A stretch of DNA of 64,000 bases, from assembly GCA_027604185.1 (NCBI GenBank), contig JADGKB010000002.1:287874-351873 (forward strand), given 5' to 3'. Both the position numbers and the translations under genes were made by a program. The notes under the pieces were generated by a model. That model was not told where the DNA came from, did no database searches, and saw only the letters and a program-made list of their open reading frames with translations. Below are positions 1-10,880 of the stretch, piece by piece. This DNA is from Boothiomyces macroporosus. Its lineage: Eukaryota > Chytridiomycota > Chytridiomycetes > Rhizophydiales > Terramycetaceae. Positions within the stretch are counted from its first letter, which is position 1, and each line of letters begins with the position of its first letter.

Positions 1-1044
1 AAGCTTCATACAACTCTGCTTCACTCTCTGAATCATTCCGCTTTAGATTTGATTCATTCTTTTCACTTGTGGACTTAACTCTTCTTCTACGTCTTTCAAT
101 ACCCGATTCTTGACTCACAAAGTCCTTGAATTTGTCCATTTTGTTTGATATTTTATCAAATCCTCCAAATGTGAACTTGTTCAATCCAGACGTAATTGCT
201 TGTACAGCATTGTTTGGATTATTTGGATCACTCTTGCGCCGTTTCAACCTAAGAAATCCAGACTTTTGTTTGACTTTAAATAACGTTGGTTCTTCAGTTG
301 ATTTTGTGCTTAAATTTAGTTCAGAGGATTGTTCAGAAGGTAAATATGCTTCAGGAGACTCTGATGTCTGTGATAAAATGTCTGACTCAAAATCAGACTG
401 TTCAGATTTATAACCTTCGTAATAGGCAGTTTCCAGAAATTCAGGTTCCAGCAACTACAATTAAACAACGAATTTACAAACAATATCTTTTCATTTAGCC
501 AGTCAGGATCTGACAGAACATCCATGAGTAGAAGTAGCACATTATTGCAGAGTATCTCTTTCACAAGTATCCGCACGGAATCGCTGTTTACTTCTGATTC
601 CGGCAACAATATATCCAATAAAATATCTGATACTTTTTGCATGTATTCAAGCTCGCTTTCGTTGGAAGAAAGAGCGGTATGTGGTTGTATTCCATAAAAC
701 AATTCTTCAAATGACTTTCCTCCAGAATATGCAGTCCCTAACTTGCTGCAACAGTTTTTGTAATCCTTTATGTGATTAGTAAGGACTTTAGGCAAATCGA
801 AAGAGATCAGCTCTATCCAATCCACTCTGCTTAGCCGTCTCTCTATTTCCTGAATCAAAACGGAAATGGTTTGGACGATTTCCTTGTAAAACTCCATGTC
901 GTCTGAAAGCAGTGAATACCAAGCTGAAACATAGTCGTGCAGCAATAAGGCGATGATGCGAGAAAGTTCGCTGTTGACTTTTTCCGAACTCGTCATTTTC
1001 TGTTGCTTTACCAACTGCAGAATGTCTTTTAGATTTGAAGGCAT
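1..1044 (-). CDS. PXA-domain / nexin-C protein (Pxa1/SNX13-like), 5' part, cut by window edge
   Basis: This is the N-terminal portion of the gene seen complete at 41742-43640. It probably acts in endosome or ER-membrane contact and lipid traffic, as sorting-nexin-like PXA proteins do. Exon 1 (478-1044) encodes the PXA domain: helices with LSRIIALLLHDYVSAWY near the start and DVLSDPDWLNEKILF at its end. A 23-nt intron (455-477) follows, then a Ser/Glu-rich disordered segment that runs off the window at base 1. The ATG at 1042-1044 is the first in frame; an upstream open stretch lacks ATG. Only a 60-bp gap separates it from the stop of the upstream membrane-protein gene. The truncation is caused by the window edge, not by a visible mutation. 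Confidence 0.85.
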
Positions 1045-1104
1045 ATGAAAGTTAAAAACGGTGCGGCGAAACAAGAGCAAAAATCACTACCAAACAATAT
1101 ATTA

Positions 1105-1905
1105 CTAATATAAATCTTTGGTCAGCCAGATAATGAGGGTATAGCGCAGCAAGCAGGATGCGGTCAGGATGGCTGCATCTCGAGAAAACACTAGGAACCA
1201 GTACTTGGAAGTCCCGATAGGATAGTATTTTCTCGTTCCCAGTATGTCTCCGAAGCCAGTGAACAGTGTCCACAATTCAATATTTCGCGCCCATATAGAC
1301 TCGCCTCTATAATGACACTTTGACTGCCACAGCATAGGTGAGAAAGCATGTAACTTGAATTGCTCGTGATCAAATTCGCACTGTTCAATAATTTGAAATT
1401 TAAGCTCATTCGGTAGTTTGTTTCCAAGCTGAGCAACAAGTTCTTTCATTTGCAGTTGGAATTCGGTGTCAATCATGAATTCCGCAATTTGAACTTGTTT
1501 TTGTCTAATCCACAGGATGTGATTTTTAATGGTATCCAAATCCTGCAAATTGTTACAATTGTAACTGCCAAAAAGAATGAAAGTTGGCCATATCATGAAT
1601 CCAACAATAAATGGGACTGAAATAAGTGTGGGAATGGTGTAGAGCAGATAAGTATATAATGGTTGTTTTATGTGAGCATATATGAGGTACATGTGCATGT
1701 CAAATATTCTGTAGGTACTGTATGATAATAAAAGCAGTTGAACTGCTGCTGCTACTGCCATTATCTGCTTTGCCAGATTCCTATTCATTGATTTGTAATA
1801 TAATTGAACTGTCCAGTTTTCATGGACGAATGATTCGGGTGGGAAAAAGAATCGTTTTGGCGATGAATAGATTGGTGTTTGACCTGTTCGTTTAGTGACT
1901 ATCAT
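1105..1905 (-). CDS. Hypothetical multi-pass membrane protein, 266 aa
   Basis: I do not recognise this protein with confidence. It is a single open frame from ATG 1905 to TAG 1105. Two strong hydrophobic segments lie at about residues 47-67 and 85-112, with a weaker one at about 235-261. A charged, helix-prone stretch (about 122-185) follows the second. The arrangement of a proline-containing hydrophobic pair followed by a charged helical region faintly resembles LETM1-domain mitochondrial proteins. The diagnostic residues are not clear, so this is only a suggestion. No signal peptide is obvious; the basic, aromatic N-terminus (residues 1-22) could be a mitochondrial presequence. It lies head-to-head with the TBCCD1-like gene, about 300 bp away. 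Confidence 0.7.
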   Translation of the reverse strand: MIVTKRTGQTPIYSSPKRFFFPPESFVHENWTVQLYYKSMNRNLAKQIMAVAAAVQLLLLSYSTYRIFDMHMYLIYAHIKQPLYTYLLYTIPTLISVPFIVGFMIWPTFILFGSYNCNNLQDLDTIKNHILWIRQKQVQIAEFMIDTEFQLQMKELVAQLGNKLPNELKFQIIEQCEFDHEQFKLHAFSPMLWQSKCHYRGESIWARNIELWTLFTGFGDILGTRKYYPIGTSKYWFLVFSRDAAILTASCLLRYTLIIWLTKDLY

Positions 1906-2206
1906 AGATAATTGACGAAAAGTTCCTGCTTGAATTTAAGGTGCAGTAGCAGACTCAGATGATCCACGAGCAAAATGAACCCATTGTTGTCATTTTTGTT
2001 TGACAGGAGCCACATCACAGGAAAATCTTGGATGGATTGAAACAAATCACTTGACCAATACTTTGTTCGTGAGTAAACGCTGGCTAGTCAAATGCGACTT
2101 TATGAAGTTTTGATGTTCGTAATATTCGGTCATTTGGTATCGCCTTTTGAAGCTATTGCCGTCAGATAGTATCAAGTATGCGAATCTATTTTTTCAGATA
2201 TTAGCA
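1906..2206. other. Divergent intergenic region with unresolved 5' exon of TBCCD1-like gene
   Basis: This stretch lies between the start codons of the membrane-protein gene and the TBCCD1-like gene. An open frame beginning with ATG near 2090 ends in a PFEAIA-like segment. It could be a first exon, because animal TBCCD1 has a PF-containing N-terminus. Joining it would need an intron of about 37 nt ending at the TTTTTTCAG near 2199, longer than usual here. No other signal was seen. Confidence 0.4.
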
Positions 2207-4056
2207 ATGTTGAAAATTGTGTTTTTTGATAATTTTTCGTGTACTGGTCCCAAGATGACATTGTACTTGAACGAAAACCTACACGATTTCTCTCAGCTAA
2301 TTATCCCAGATGATACGCACTTCAACTATACAAACTTATTGGCGCTTTGTACGGATTTAACGGGAAAGCAAACCATCGGATTAAACTTGTGGACCGAGTT
2401 GGCGTCATCCCACTTTAAACTCGCTCCACAGGATTCAAGGATATTCTTTGAAACGTTTTCCCTATCGTTTGCGGAACAGAAGGGGTCTATGATGTCTGTT
2501 CCAGTTTTAACATTTGTATTGTTTCTGTATAATCAGCTATATGGCCTATCAATCAGTCAAATCCCTGTGAAGACCCAGGATGAATATCCAAACCTCAAAG
2601 AAGGACCGCATTTCCCGTTGGAAAATACAGAGCTACCAACCCACGCTTCTTGTGCTTCTTTGGATGAAGAAGATATTGAAACACTAAATCACCAATCTTT
2701 TCCTTCTCATTTGATTGATGGAAGAAACAAACTCACAACATATTGGCGTTCGACAACTAAAAAATGGCTACAATTGATCTATGTTGTGGTATATGGAAAC
2801 AAGGCAGACGCCAGACACAATTCATCAAGGCCAAACGGATTTGATTTCAACATCAAAGACTTGGCCGGCATGGATGCCTTCTTTACTGCTGTATTGCCTG
2901 CTTCTAGATCGCAATCAAGTAAAATTAACCACGAGCGATTCCAATCCTGGATGAATCAACGGGAATTTGCAATTACTTTCAACTATCCAAAAGATCTCCA
3001 TACTGTTTCAGATAATACTCTTCGCCGAGCGGATGCATGCAGTCTTCTCAAGGAGTATTTCCAGTATTCTACCTTTTCAAATTGCAAAGTACCTTTAGAC
3101 GCTTTACACTACTGTTTCCAATGGTGTATTATGGAGGGTCAACCAAATTATTCAACGATAAAATTATCAGAGAACGGAGTAGCTCTTGAAACTGAAACTA
3201 ATAGACAAGTTTCTTTTGCCAATCCAGAAGGTTTATTTCGTTTAATGTAGTTTTGCTATCTCGTAAAAAACACTTGTCAATCATGCTATCAAGTGAATTT
3301 ATAGAAAACAAGAAAGTCATACTTCACCGACTTTATGATTGTAATATTTACCTGGTTGGTCTGGCAAAGAATGTAATGATCTCCAGATGTAAGAATACAA
3401 ACATTTATGCTGGTGTCCTACACAACCAAGTTCACTTACAGTCAAGCGTAAATTGTAGGGTCCACGCGATTTGTAAAAGGATTATGGTTTCTATGGATGC
3501 TTCTACAATCACATCAAATATAGACAGCAACCACCTCTTTATCAATACCAAATTCAACCCTCTATTATCATGCTCGGCCACAAACAATATTCCAGTTGTC
3601 TTAGCCCCATTTGATAATTGGCACTTTGGGATATTGGATCAAATCAAATTAACTGGAAATGATTTAAAAGTAAACCTATGGGACCAACCGGTATCAGTAC
3701 AAAGAAAGAGCACAGACTATTCCATACTTGCTCCTGCTCAGTTTTTCTTGTCTGAGCTTCCATTTACTGTCTTGCCAAATCCAGCAAACGCTGTCAATGA
3801 AGGTAGACCCGAGACTACGGTTGAATATCAAACCATTTTGAAACATTTGCCCGTGCAGTACGCGACTTGGCTAGAAGGGATGTCAAAGATCAATAATCTG
3901 CTGATTGAAGCTATCAAGAAAGCAACTTTAATGGATCCTACTTTGAGTACAACTGTTGAAGATGAATTTCAGAAATGGCTTACCACTTCGGGTAATATCA
4001 AGTATGTAGGAAGTATGTTGGGTTTGCAAAGTGATTATGAAAAGCTGATTAAATAA
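2207..4056 (+). CDS. TBCCD1: TBCC domain-containing protein 1 (TBCCD1-like)
   Basis: Related to tubulin-folding cofactor C and to RP2. TBCCD1 proteins associate with centrosomes and basal bodies and help position them. Exon 1 is 2207-3230, followed by a 20-nt intron (3231-3250, branch TTTAAT) and exon 2 (3251-4056), giving 609 aa. The N-terminal half contains a FETFSLSFAEQKG region and FVLFLYNQLY, like the helical N-domain of TBCCD1. The second half is the C-CAP/TBCC beta-helix, with alternating short strands such as LYDCNIYLVG and CKRIMVSMDAST, ending in a LAPFDNWHF-type segment typical of TBCCD1. The first in-frame ATG is 2207; a short upstream coding exon is possible. It is convergent with PEX14, with 24 bp between stop codons. 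Together with DRC8 nearby it implies a ciliated life stage. Confidence 0.8.
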
Positions 4057-4080
4057 CATTACTTGATGTAATTACTATAT

Positions 4081-4997
4081 TTATTGTTTTAGTTTGCCTG
4101 CAGTGGGAAAATTGCGGCGAGATAAAAGCAATCCTTTTAAACTACGAATTTCACTTTTTATCGAATTGGCTTCAGAGTGGTATGTGCTATATGCTGGATA
4201 GTATGTTGCTTGGCGGACAGCTTGGCCCAAATTCTGCGCTTCTAAGGAAACTTCCTTGTATATATTTGGCTGCACGGTAGCATCCTGTAGCTGGTTGTTT
4301 AGCTTTGAAATATTTTTGGAGACAGAGTAAACCATTTCTTTGAAAGATTTCGATATACTGGTATCTGCCTCATCGCAATCCAGCACTGATTTATACAACG
4401 TGCAGAAAGCAAAAGCATCCTGAAAATATGCACTTGTCGATTTTAATCTCTTTGCTACCTGAGCTTTATATAATTCTAGGAATGGAATGTAAACTGCTTG
4501 GAGCCACTTCTTATTGTTAGATTTATCGATACCTTCATTTGGTAAACTATCCAAGACCCGCCTCCTAGAATAGGGAGTAAATATAACAACAGAAAATATC
4601 GAGTTGGTCTTGGTTGAACAACACTTGTCTTTGCGACAGGCTGAATAGAATTAGTCGGTTCGCTAATTGGAGTTGGAGGCGGTAAAGCTGTATTCGTAAC
4701 ATTGGTGGATTCGACCTTTTCAAACGCCGTCTGGATTTCCCCATCCGTTAAGCCTTTGCCTTTCAGAAACTTAATCTTTTCTGCTTTTGGAGCAGTCTGC
4801 ACTTTGGGGTTGGACAAAAAATCTACAGCTTTTTGAACATTTTGTTGATTTTGTAAATTGGCTACCTCTGCTACAACTGACTCCTGGAGCTTCAAATCAT
4901 TTTCTTTTGAAATATTCTCCGCTGTTGAACTAGTCTGTTCATGGTTGGGCACCACTGGCATTGGGTCTATTTTCTCCTCGTTTTCTTTTGATGACAT
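4081..4997 (-). CDS. PEX14: Peroxin-14 (peroxisomal import docking protein)
   Basis: PEX14 sits in the peroxisomal membrane and docks the cargo receptors PEX5/PEX7. Exon 1 (4533-4997), a 23-nt intron (4510-4532) and exon 2 (4081-4509) give 297 aa. The conserved N-terminal PEX5-binding domain spans roughly residues 52-95, with VDFLSNPKV, KIKFLKGKGL and EIQTAFEKV exactly in family order. A Pro-rich linker leads to a hydrophobic segment (about 132-155, FLLLYLLPILGGGSW). The intron falls right after it, and a coiled-coil-prone C-terminal half rich in Lys, Gln and Ser follows. The ATG is followed directly by an acidic, unstructured leader as in other PEX14 proteins. It is direct evidence that the organism has peroxisomes. 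Confidence 0.92.
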
Positions 4998-5345
4998 GTA
5001 ATTTTTTCTTTACAAAATTTTCAAATTACTGGTCTGCCTATAGCACACCATTCGTTTGGAAGCACACTCCTTAGATCCCTCTTCAGGAATCTGATTCGTC
5101 GGGTTCACCATCCTTGCGATGGTTGTTGAATAGGCTTGAGTCATTGGTGTGCAACATTGATATACCTTCCTGCTTTTCCCATAGAACTAGCCAGTCTGTT
5201 GACGAGTATACGCAAGTTCTACTGGATTATAGGAGGACATTTTACTGGTATTGGTTTAATTTATCATACTCAGCATAAATTAAGTCAAGTGCAAAGACAA
5301 TATAAATTAAAAAAGTGAGCATCAATGTTCTGACCTCAGAATATC
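4998..5345. other. Intergenic region between PEX14 and ACBP; possible tiny gene unresolved
   Basis: This 348-bp divergent region has no convincing gene. On the plus strand a 60-codon frame without ATG ends at 5318 and contains a short hydrophobic segment. On the minus strand, fragments including an AGRYINVAH stretch faintly recall the F1 ATPase epsilon subunit, but I could not join them with acceptable GT-AG introns. An AT-rich stretch precedes the ACBP start. Confidence 0.35.
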
Positions 5346-5630
5346 ATGACTATATCCTACCAACAAATTTTCGAAATGGCTGCCAGTTACGTCCGCTGCA
5401 GTGATCCTAAACCTGTAGATCCCAATGTAATGTACCAGCTCTATTCTTATTATAAGCAAGCAACAGAAGGCGATCAATACCGTGAAGCGCCATGGAAAAT
5501 CAATGTTGAATCCTATGCCAAGTGGAACGCTTGGAAATCTCTAAAGGGAATGCGAAAGGATCAGGCAATGACGAAATACGTCGAACTTTTGAATCAAGTT
5601 GAACCAGGTTGGATAAACAAGCGAATCTAA
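5346..5630 (+). CDS. ACB1: Acyl-CoA-binding protein
   Basis: A small cytosolic four-helix protein that binds medium- and long-chain acyl-CoA esters and supplies them to lipid synthesis and beta-oxidation. The single exon encodes 94 aa, the usual family length (about 86-92). The signature YSYYKQATEGD, the WKSLKGMRKDQAM helix and the C-terminal YVELL are all present in order. The tyrosine and lysine residues that contact the CoA phosphate are retained within these motifs. The start at 5346 leaves a short normal N-terminus (MTISYQQIFEMAA). It lies head-to-head with PEX14, which is compatible with shared fatty-acid metabolism but proves nothing. Confidence 0.95.
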   Translation: MTISYQQIFEMAASYVRCSDPKPVDPNVMYQLYSYYKQATEGDQYREAPWKINVESYAKWNAWKSLKGMRKDQAMTKYVELLNQVEPGWINKRI

Positions 5631-5848
5631 TCGAAATGTATAAATCCTACGGGAATGATTTTAAATAAATATAGTTTGCCAAACTTGTTTGGAATTCAAC
5701 CTGTAAGTTGAATCCCATTCGCCATTGTGGTATATATTAATGGACGACCACCACCGCAACGAAGGGATATCTAGGAGAGCGGATTTGAGCACTGTTCTTT
5801 TTCCAATTGTTGTTTCCAATTCTCCTATTGGACTTTGTCAAAAAAATT

Positions 5849-8800
5849 ATGTTGAGTTCAAGATCAGCAATTCCAAACAATTCAAAGCCGGACCAATTAC
5901 GGCAAACGTCGCTGCTGATTGAAGAGCAAATAAGCAGAGACAAGTAATTGATTATTAACTTTGCTTTCCTGACTTGCAGGATTTACTTCTTGGAGAAAGA
6001 AAACGAACTTCACAAACAACCATAAATGTGGACAACTCTGGCAAATGGAATTATCTCGTGGCAGAATCTTTTAAAAATCTTCCGGATTTTATTCTACAGC
6101 GATATGATTGTAATTTCAACTAATATTAGCGTTGATGGTGTCATCATTCATGGGTATCTTTCCCGAGATTAATCATGTGTGGATGACCATTGATAACCAA
6201 TTATATCTCTGGAATTATGAAGTACAAGAACCTATTTGTACCCATGAGGATCCGGACCAAGTCATTATCCATGTCAGTCTCGTCAAACCGCTACCTGGAA
6301 TATTCTTGGAGCAGATCGAATATTTGCTTGTTATTGCAACACCATTAGAAATTACACTACTTGGAATTGCTTTTGAAGAGAAAAAGAAGGCTGGAAGGCC
6401 AAGAGGAAAAGTAAAGATTTTTAGAACGGATTTAGCGTGTCATGCTGACAGTGTCAATATGTCTAGCATCATTGGTACTGATCAAGGCCGTATTTTTATG
6501 AGAGGAAATGATGGGCAGCTATTTGAACTGGTCTATCAAGGTGATGATGGATGGCTTACTAGAAAAATTAGAAAGTTGAACAAATCTGGAAGCAGTTTAG
6601 CCGTATTCATTCCATCCATCTTTAACTGGGCTGGAAGTGGTAAGAAGAAACTCATGTTAGATCCTATCAAATTGATTGCGTTCGATAATGATCGAAATGC
6701 ACTTTACACTGTGACTAAAAACAACTATATTGAATTGATTTATCTTGGACCGGATGGAAAAGGCTTTACCAGAATTGCAAAGTACAAGGATCTCAACAAT
6801 GATTTGAACAAAATCAACGCCTTTGATGATCAAATTATTGCTTTGTATCCAGTTTCACCAATGGAGTCCAGATCTTTGCATATGGTTGTGATTACTTCTT
6901 CGGGAGTGCGTGCATATTTTTCAACAAATGATTACAGTTACGCTACAACTACCAACCCAAAATTCATTGAACCTAAAACACTAAAATGTCTATTTGCTAT
7001 ACCGCCAAGCAATATTGCTGGCGCTGTTAATCAAAGAATTAAAGTTCATCAAGGATACTATTCAAATGGAATCACCATTACTTCTCAGGCTCTGGAAGAC
7101 ATTGATCGTATTTTGATGTCGGCTCCTCATGCTGGGGCTATCGTGCAAGGGGATAGAAAATATTTGGTAGAATATGCTGGCTATTGTGAAGTAGAAGGTC
7201 GTACTTGGGCCATTGAAGAAGTCCCTTCCGATTTGCTCTCGTCAATGAAAAAGAAGCCTGTAGTTGGGTATCACTTGAACGAATTAGCCACTCAATTTGA
7301 ATTCGAGCCCAGAAAGTTCTATCTTTTGACAAATGGAGGGTTGCACACGATTGTGAAGTATCGGCCAATTGATATCCTCTACCAGCTCCTCTCCTCCCAA
7401 TCTCCGAGCAACCTGCGTGTATTTCAAGACTTTTTCTCAAAGTAATCTAGTTCATAACAATAGTTTTGGAAACGATCAAAGTTGTGCAATGTGTTTGGCT
7501 ATTGCTGCAAATCATCCGTAACTATTACTAACTGTAGAACAATTAATCAGGGCCTTTACGCAGGTAATTGAGCATTTATTTCAGTCAATAACAATATCGT
7601 GAGTCTTGCAACAAAATTGTACTTTGAGCTTGGTGGGGTGCCGTCCATGAGAAACTCTCCACAAACTCAAATGGGAGGTAATCCAAGATTAATTTCCAGT
7701 TACTTCTTTAGGAGTTCCATTTTCCCCTAATGACGTCGCTCATTCTGCAAAGTATAATGGACTTGTATTATACATTTCAAGGCTAGTTCGATCATTGTGG
7801 AAGCGGGAGTTGGTCTCTAAAAGGTTCATATCACTAATTTATAGTTTGTCACCCAATGGACAAGAGTTGTTAGTGCCTACATTTACATCCGAGCAATTGG
7901 CATCAATCCAATTGAATCTGGGTTCTTTGGAGGCTTTTCTGAAATTGTATCCAAAGTTGACGGCTGCACCAACGCCAGATACCAGACCAACTCAAGGAGA
8001 CCATGAAGCATGGAAGATTGAACAGCAATCATTTGCATACATTCATGAAATCATTATTAGAACTTTGGAAACAATTTCATTTCTATCAATACTTATTGAC
8101 TTTAAAATCCCCAACCTGGTGCAAAATCTTTCAGAACACGATCGAAAGGAATTAATCTCAATCACGTTTGATGGTTTGGTGATTTTGCCAAAGGGGAGAG
8201 AAGTTGCCAAAGCTTTAATGTCTGCGCTAATCAACAATCAAATCAACAAGGAAATCGGTGCTGAATATGTTATTGATTCATTACAAAAGCGCTGTCCTGG
8301 CATTTGTGAAAGCAACGATGTTATCCTCTTCAAAGGAATGGAAAACCTCCGAACAGCTAAATCTATTGCCAACCAAGGCTCGTCAGCTCAACTATTACAA
8401 GATGCGCTCAAGTACGACGTTATTGATTGTAGGTTATTTTTGTCCATTTCCAAGCATTTGACGTTGGAGAAATTGTCTGAAATCGTTGAAAACTTTAAGC
8501 AGTTGCGATTTTATCCTGGAATCATTGACTTGGTGTTGCTTAAATCCTCGGAATATGTAATTCCTGACAACCTCGCAGTGGATGTAAACAATCCTTACAA
8601 TGAAATATTAGATTTAAGGCAGAGATGTTATGAACTAATCTTTGGAACATTTTCTTCAATTTCAAACTTGGGCACCACTGGGCAAATGTCTAAGGATCAG
8701 GTTGAAAAATACACAAAGGTATTGCTAAACAAAGCTTTGGCAAGCGATGATAGAAACTTTCACTATTCATTATACACTTGGTTCATTAATCAGAGTTGGA

Positions 8801-9866
8801 TCGACAAACTGCTCGAGATCCAATCACCACATTTCGAGGCATTTTTGGTCGAAAAGAAGAGAGACTTGGTGCTTGCTGATTATCTGTGCCGATTTTATGT
8901 GCGAAACAATAGATTCTTTGATGCTGCGCAATTGCTCAGCGAAATCGCTTATTACCCAGGTTTAAATCTTGATACAAGGCTCTCCTATTTGGCAAATGCA
9001 ATTGCCAATGGAAAGAGTTGCACTGGGTCCAACACTCAAGAATTGCTAGGTCAATTGAACGATCTCCTGGATGTAGCTCGTATTCAAGCAGACATTATTT
9101 CCACGCTTAAAAATATTCCTGACACAGAGCTCTTGCTGCAAGAACTTGATAGTGAATTGTTGGATCTTGCAACCGTAATATCAAATTAACATAGCTTTTT
9201 AGCAAATACGCCAGACCTTACGAAATGAATGAAATTATGCTTCAAATCTTTTACATTTCCGAAACTAGTCCTGATAAAGCAAGAATTATAATTGAAAAAT
9301 GCTGGGATGATATAATCAAGCAAAGTAATTATTGCTAAATAATAGAATTCAGAGACGCACAATTCAGCAAGATATCTCCATTTGATTCTCTTTCTGATAA
9401 GATCAAAGAGCTCGGGTTAAAGTTTTACCCTTCAGACTTGGTATTCCCGTTATTGTATTTGGTCAACAAGCTCGAACAGTCCAGCTTGGACTATTACATC
9501 AAGGAAAATTCATACTCGTATGGATGGGTTGCTCGATCACTTCTTGATGTTAAAATACCATTTAATCTGTTGTTCCAAGTCTACCAATCCATCTACGAAT
9601 CAAAGGTATTTCTAAATCTTACGTAGTTGCCCCCATGGTCGTCAAACGAGGCAATCGCATTCTTGATTCACAATATTTTAAAACTCGTTCAGACTTGGTT
9701 CGACTATATTAGGTCACCAGCCACTGGATTCTATGAAAGAGATGAATTCCCAGCAAGAGAAATTGATGAAGTACTAAGCAAATATCTCTCCAATCTCCCT
9801 ATGGACAACAAATCATTAAGCAACGAAATCCAAAAACTACAAAGCAGGCTCCGATCTGCCTTTTAA
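5849..9866 (+). CDS. NUP155: Nucleoporin Nup155/Nup170 (inner-ring nuclear pore scaffold)
   Basis: A large scaffold subunit of the inner ring of the nuclear pore complex, with an N-terminal beta-propeller and a C-terminal alpha-solenoid. Later exons: to 6109, 6130-7441, 7464-7517, 7538-7563, 7585-7677, 7700-9174, 9195-9324, 9346-9605 and 9627-9866. They join cleanly through 20-22 nt introns. Family landmarks are SFMGIFPEINHVWMTID near the start, LYLWNYE, YLLVIATP, AKYNGLVLYISRLVRSLW and LEQSSLDYY. The first exon (5849-5943, with a SLLIEEQISRD segment matching Nup155) cannot be joined in frame using the obvious acceptor at 5979. An acceptor at 5999 (56-nt intron) restores the frame and gives about 1264 aa. 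One exon carries all ten differences from the second copy. Animal Nup155 is about 1390 aa. Confidence 0.9.
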
Positions 9867-9880
9867 TAAAAAATCCATCT

Positions 9881-10497
9881 TTATTTTGCGAGAATTGTAA
9901 TATAATCTTCATAATAAATCTTGTTTTCTGCTGGATCAGTACAGGCAGCCAGCATTTCTTCAATCTCTTCTTCTGTAAATACTTCGCCTTGGGAAGTTAG
10001 TGACTTTTTCAACTCATCTGGAAGTAAATAACCTTTCTTGTCTGTATCTAGAGTCAGGAACGCTCGAAACAGAGTTTCTTCGTCACTCTTCACTGGATAA
10101 GTTCCACTAAGAATTCTAATAGTGACTTTGGAAAATCTTTCCCATGTAACAAATCCTGATGGCTCATCTTCTTCCATCTACGTTAAATCAATGCCATACT
10201 TCAGTTACCCATCCATGCAGCTGCTCCAAAGTAGGATAAATCCCCAAAGATCTCAGGATTGTACCGATTTCACGTACTATATTAGTTGAAATTACCATCA
10301 CATGTGCTGTTGTTTTGTTGGTCAAAAGTATCAAATGCTGCCCTGACTCGCTTCAAAAGGATTGTTTCTGGAGACTCTACTTCTTTTACGGGAAGCGGAG
10401 GAAGTGGAGCTTCAACAGATTGAATTTCAACTTGTGGTTTTTCAATTGGGGCTTCTTCTTGTGTGGTTATTTCTGGAACAGGTACTTCACCGTTCAT
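9881..10497 (-). CDS. DRC8: Dynein regulatory complex subunit 8 (EFCAB2-like EF-hand protein)
   Basis: A subunit of the nexin-dynein regulatory complex on axonemal doublets, found in organisms with motile cilia. Exons 10296-10497, 10200-10276 and 9881-10177 (introns of 19 and 22 nt) give 191 aa. After an acidic, Pro-rich N-terminal extension of about 45 residues comes a calmodulin-like region: RVRAAFDTFDQ, then REIGTILRSLG, then EDEPSGFVTWERF, then LFRAFLTLDTDKKGYL, and finally IYYEDYITIL. This order matches EFCAB2/DRC8 more closely than calmodulin or centrin. Only the third loop (DTDKKGYLLPDE) looks able to bind calcium; the others are degenerate, as in the family. Its stop lies only 14 bp from the NUP155 stop on the other strand. 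Confidence 0.85.
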
Positions 10498-10682
10498 TGA
10501 GGGGTAAAGTACGCGCTAAGCTTTCTATACTTATTATTGACGTGCAATTTTCCTCATGCGAGTTATTGGAAACTAGAGCTATACAATTGAAAAACGAGAA
10601 AGGTTATAAAAAATTAGCTGCAATTCATGAAATGGGCAAGTAAAGTTATCTTTATAAATCCAATGATTTCTCGGTTTTCAAC

Positions 10683-10754
10683 GGCTGTGTAGCTCAATGG
10701 TAGAGCGTTGGACTTCGGATCCAGAGGTTGCGGGTTCGATCCCCGTCATAGTCT
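10683..10754 (+). tRNA. tRNA-Arg (anticodon TCG)
   Basis: A full cloverleaf can be drawn. The acceptor GGCTGTG pairs with CATAGTC through G-T wobbles. The D arm contains GCTC/GAGC, the anticodon stem is TTGGA/TCCAG with loop CTTCGGA, and the T arm has loop TTCGATC. The anticodon TCG occupies 10715-10717 and reads CGA. The A box (TAGCTCAATGGT) and B box (GGTTCGATCC) are intact, there is no intron, and a run of eight T starting two bases after the discriminator is a good polymerase III terminator. Confidence 0.95.
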
Positions 10755-10880
10755 CTTTTTTTTCTCATTCCTTTGAATGCTCTTGGGTAGTATTGGATAT
10801 TTTTTAACTCATAGGTGATAATTTGTACTTTTAAAGTTTATGTTGAGATTATTTGGCTTTTCAGCTTCATTTGCCTTCAT

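Noticed and set aside
1..6. AAGCTT at the window start as evidence of a cloned HindIII fragment end
   Set aside because: The same site occurs inside the continuous sequence at 42597-42602, and a single six-base site at an edge is weak evidence.
1044..1105. Fusion of the 266-aa membrane protein with the PXA gene to give a TM-PXA protein like Mdm1
   Set aside because: No GT-AG intron joins the two in frame; the only short candidate lacks a branch motif and leads to a stop.
7138..7440. Minus-strand 100-codon frame inside NUP155
   Set aside because: It lies fully antisense to a well-supported exon and starts without context; no family resemblance.
10362..10643. Plus-strand 93-codon frame between DRC8 and the tRNA
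   Set aside because: It has no ATG-based start in a plausible place and its first half is antisense to DRC8. The last 40 codons could be the tail of a tiny gene, but nothing supports this.
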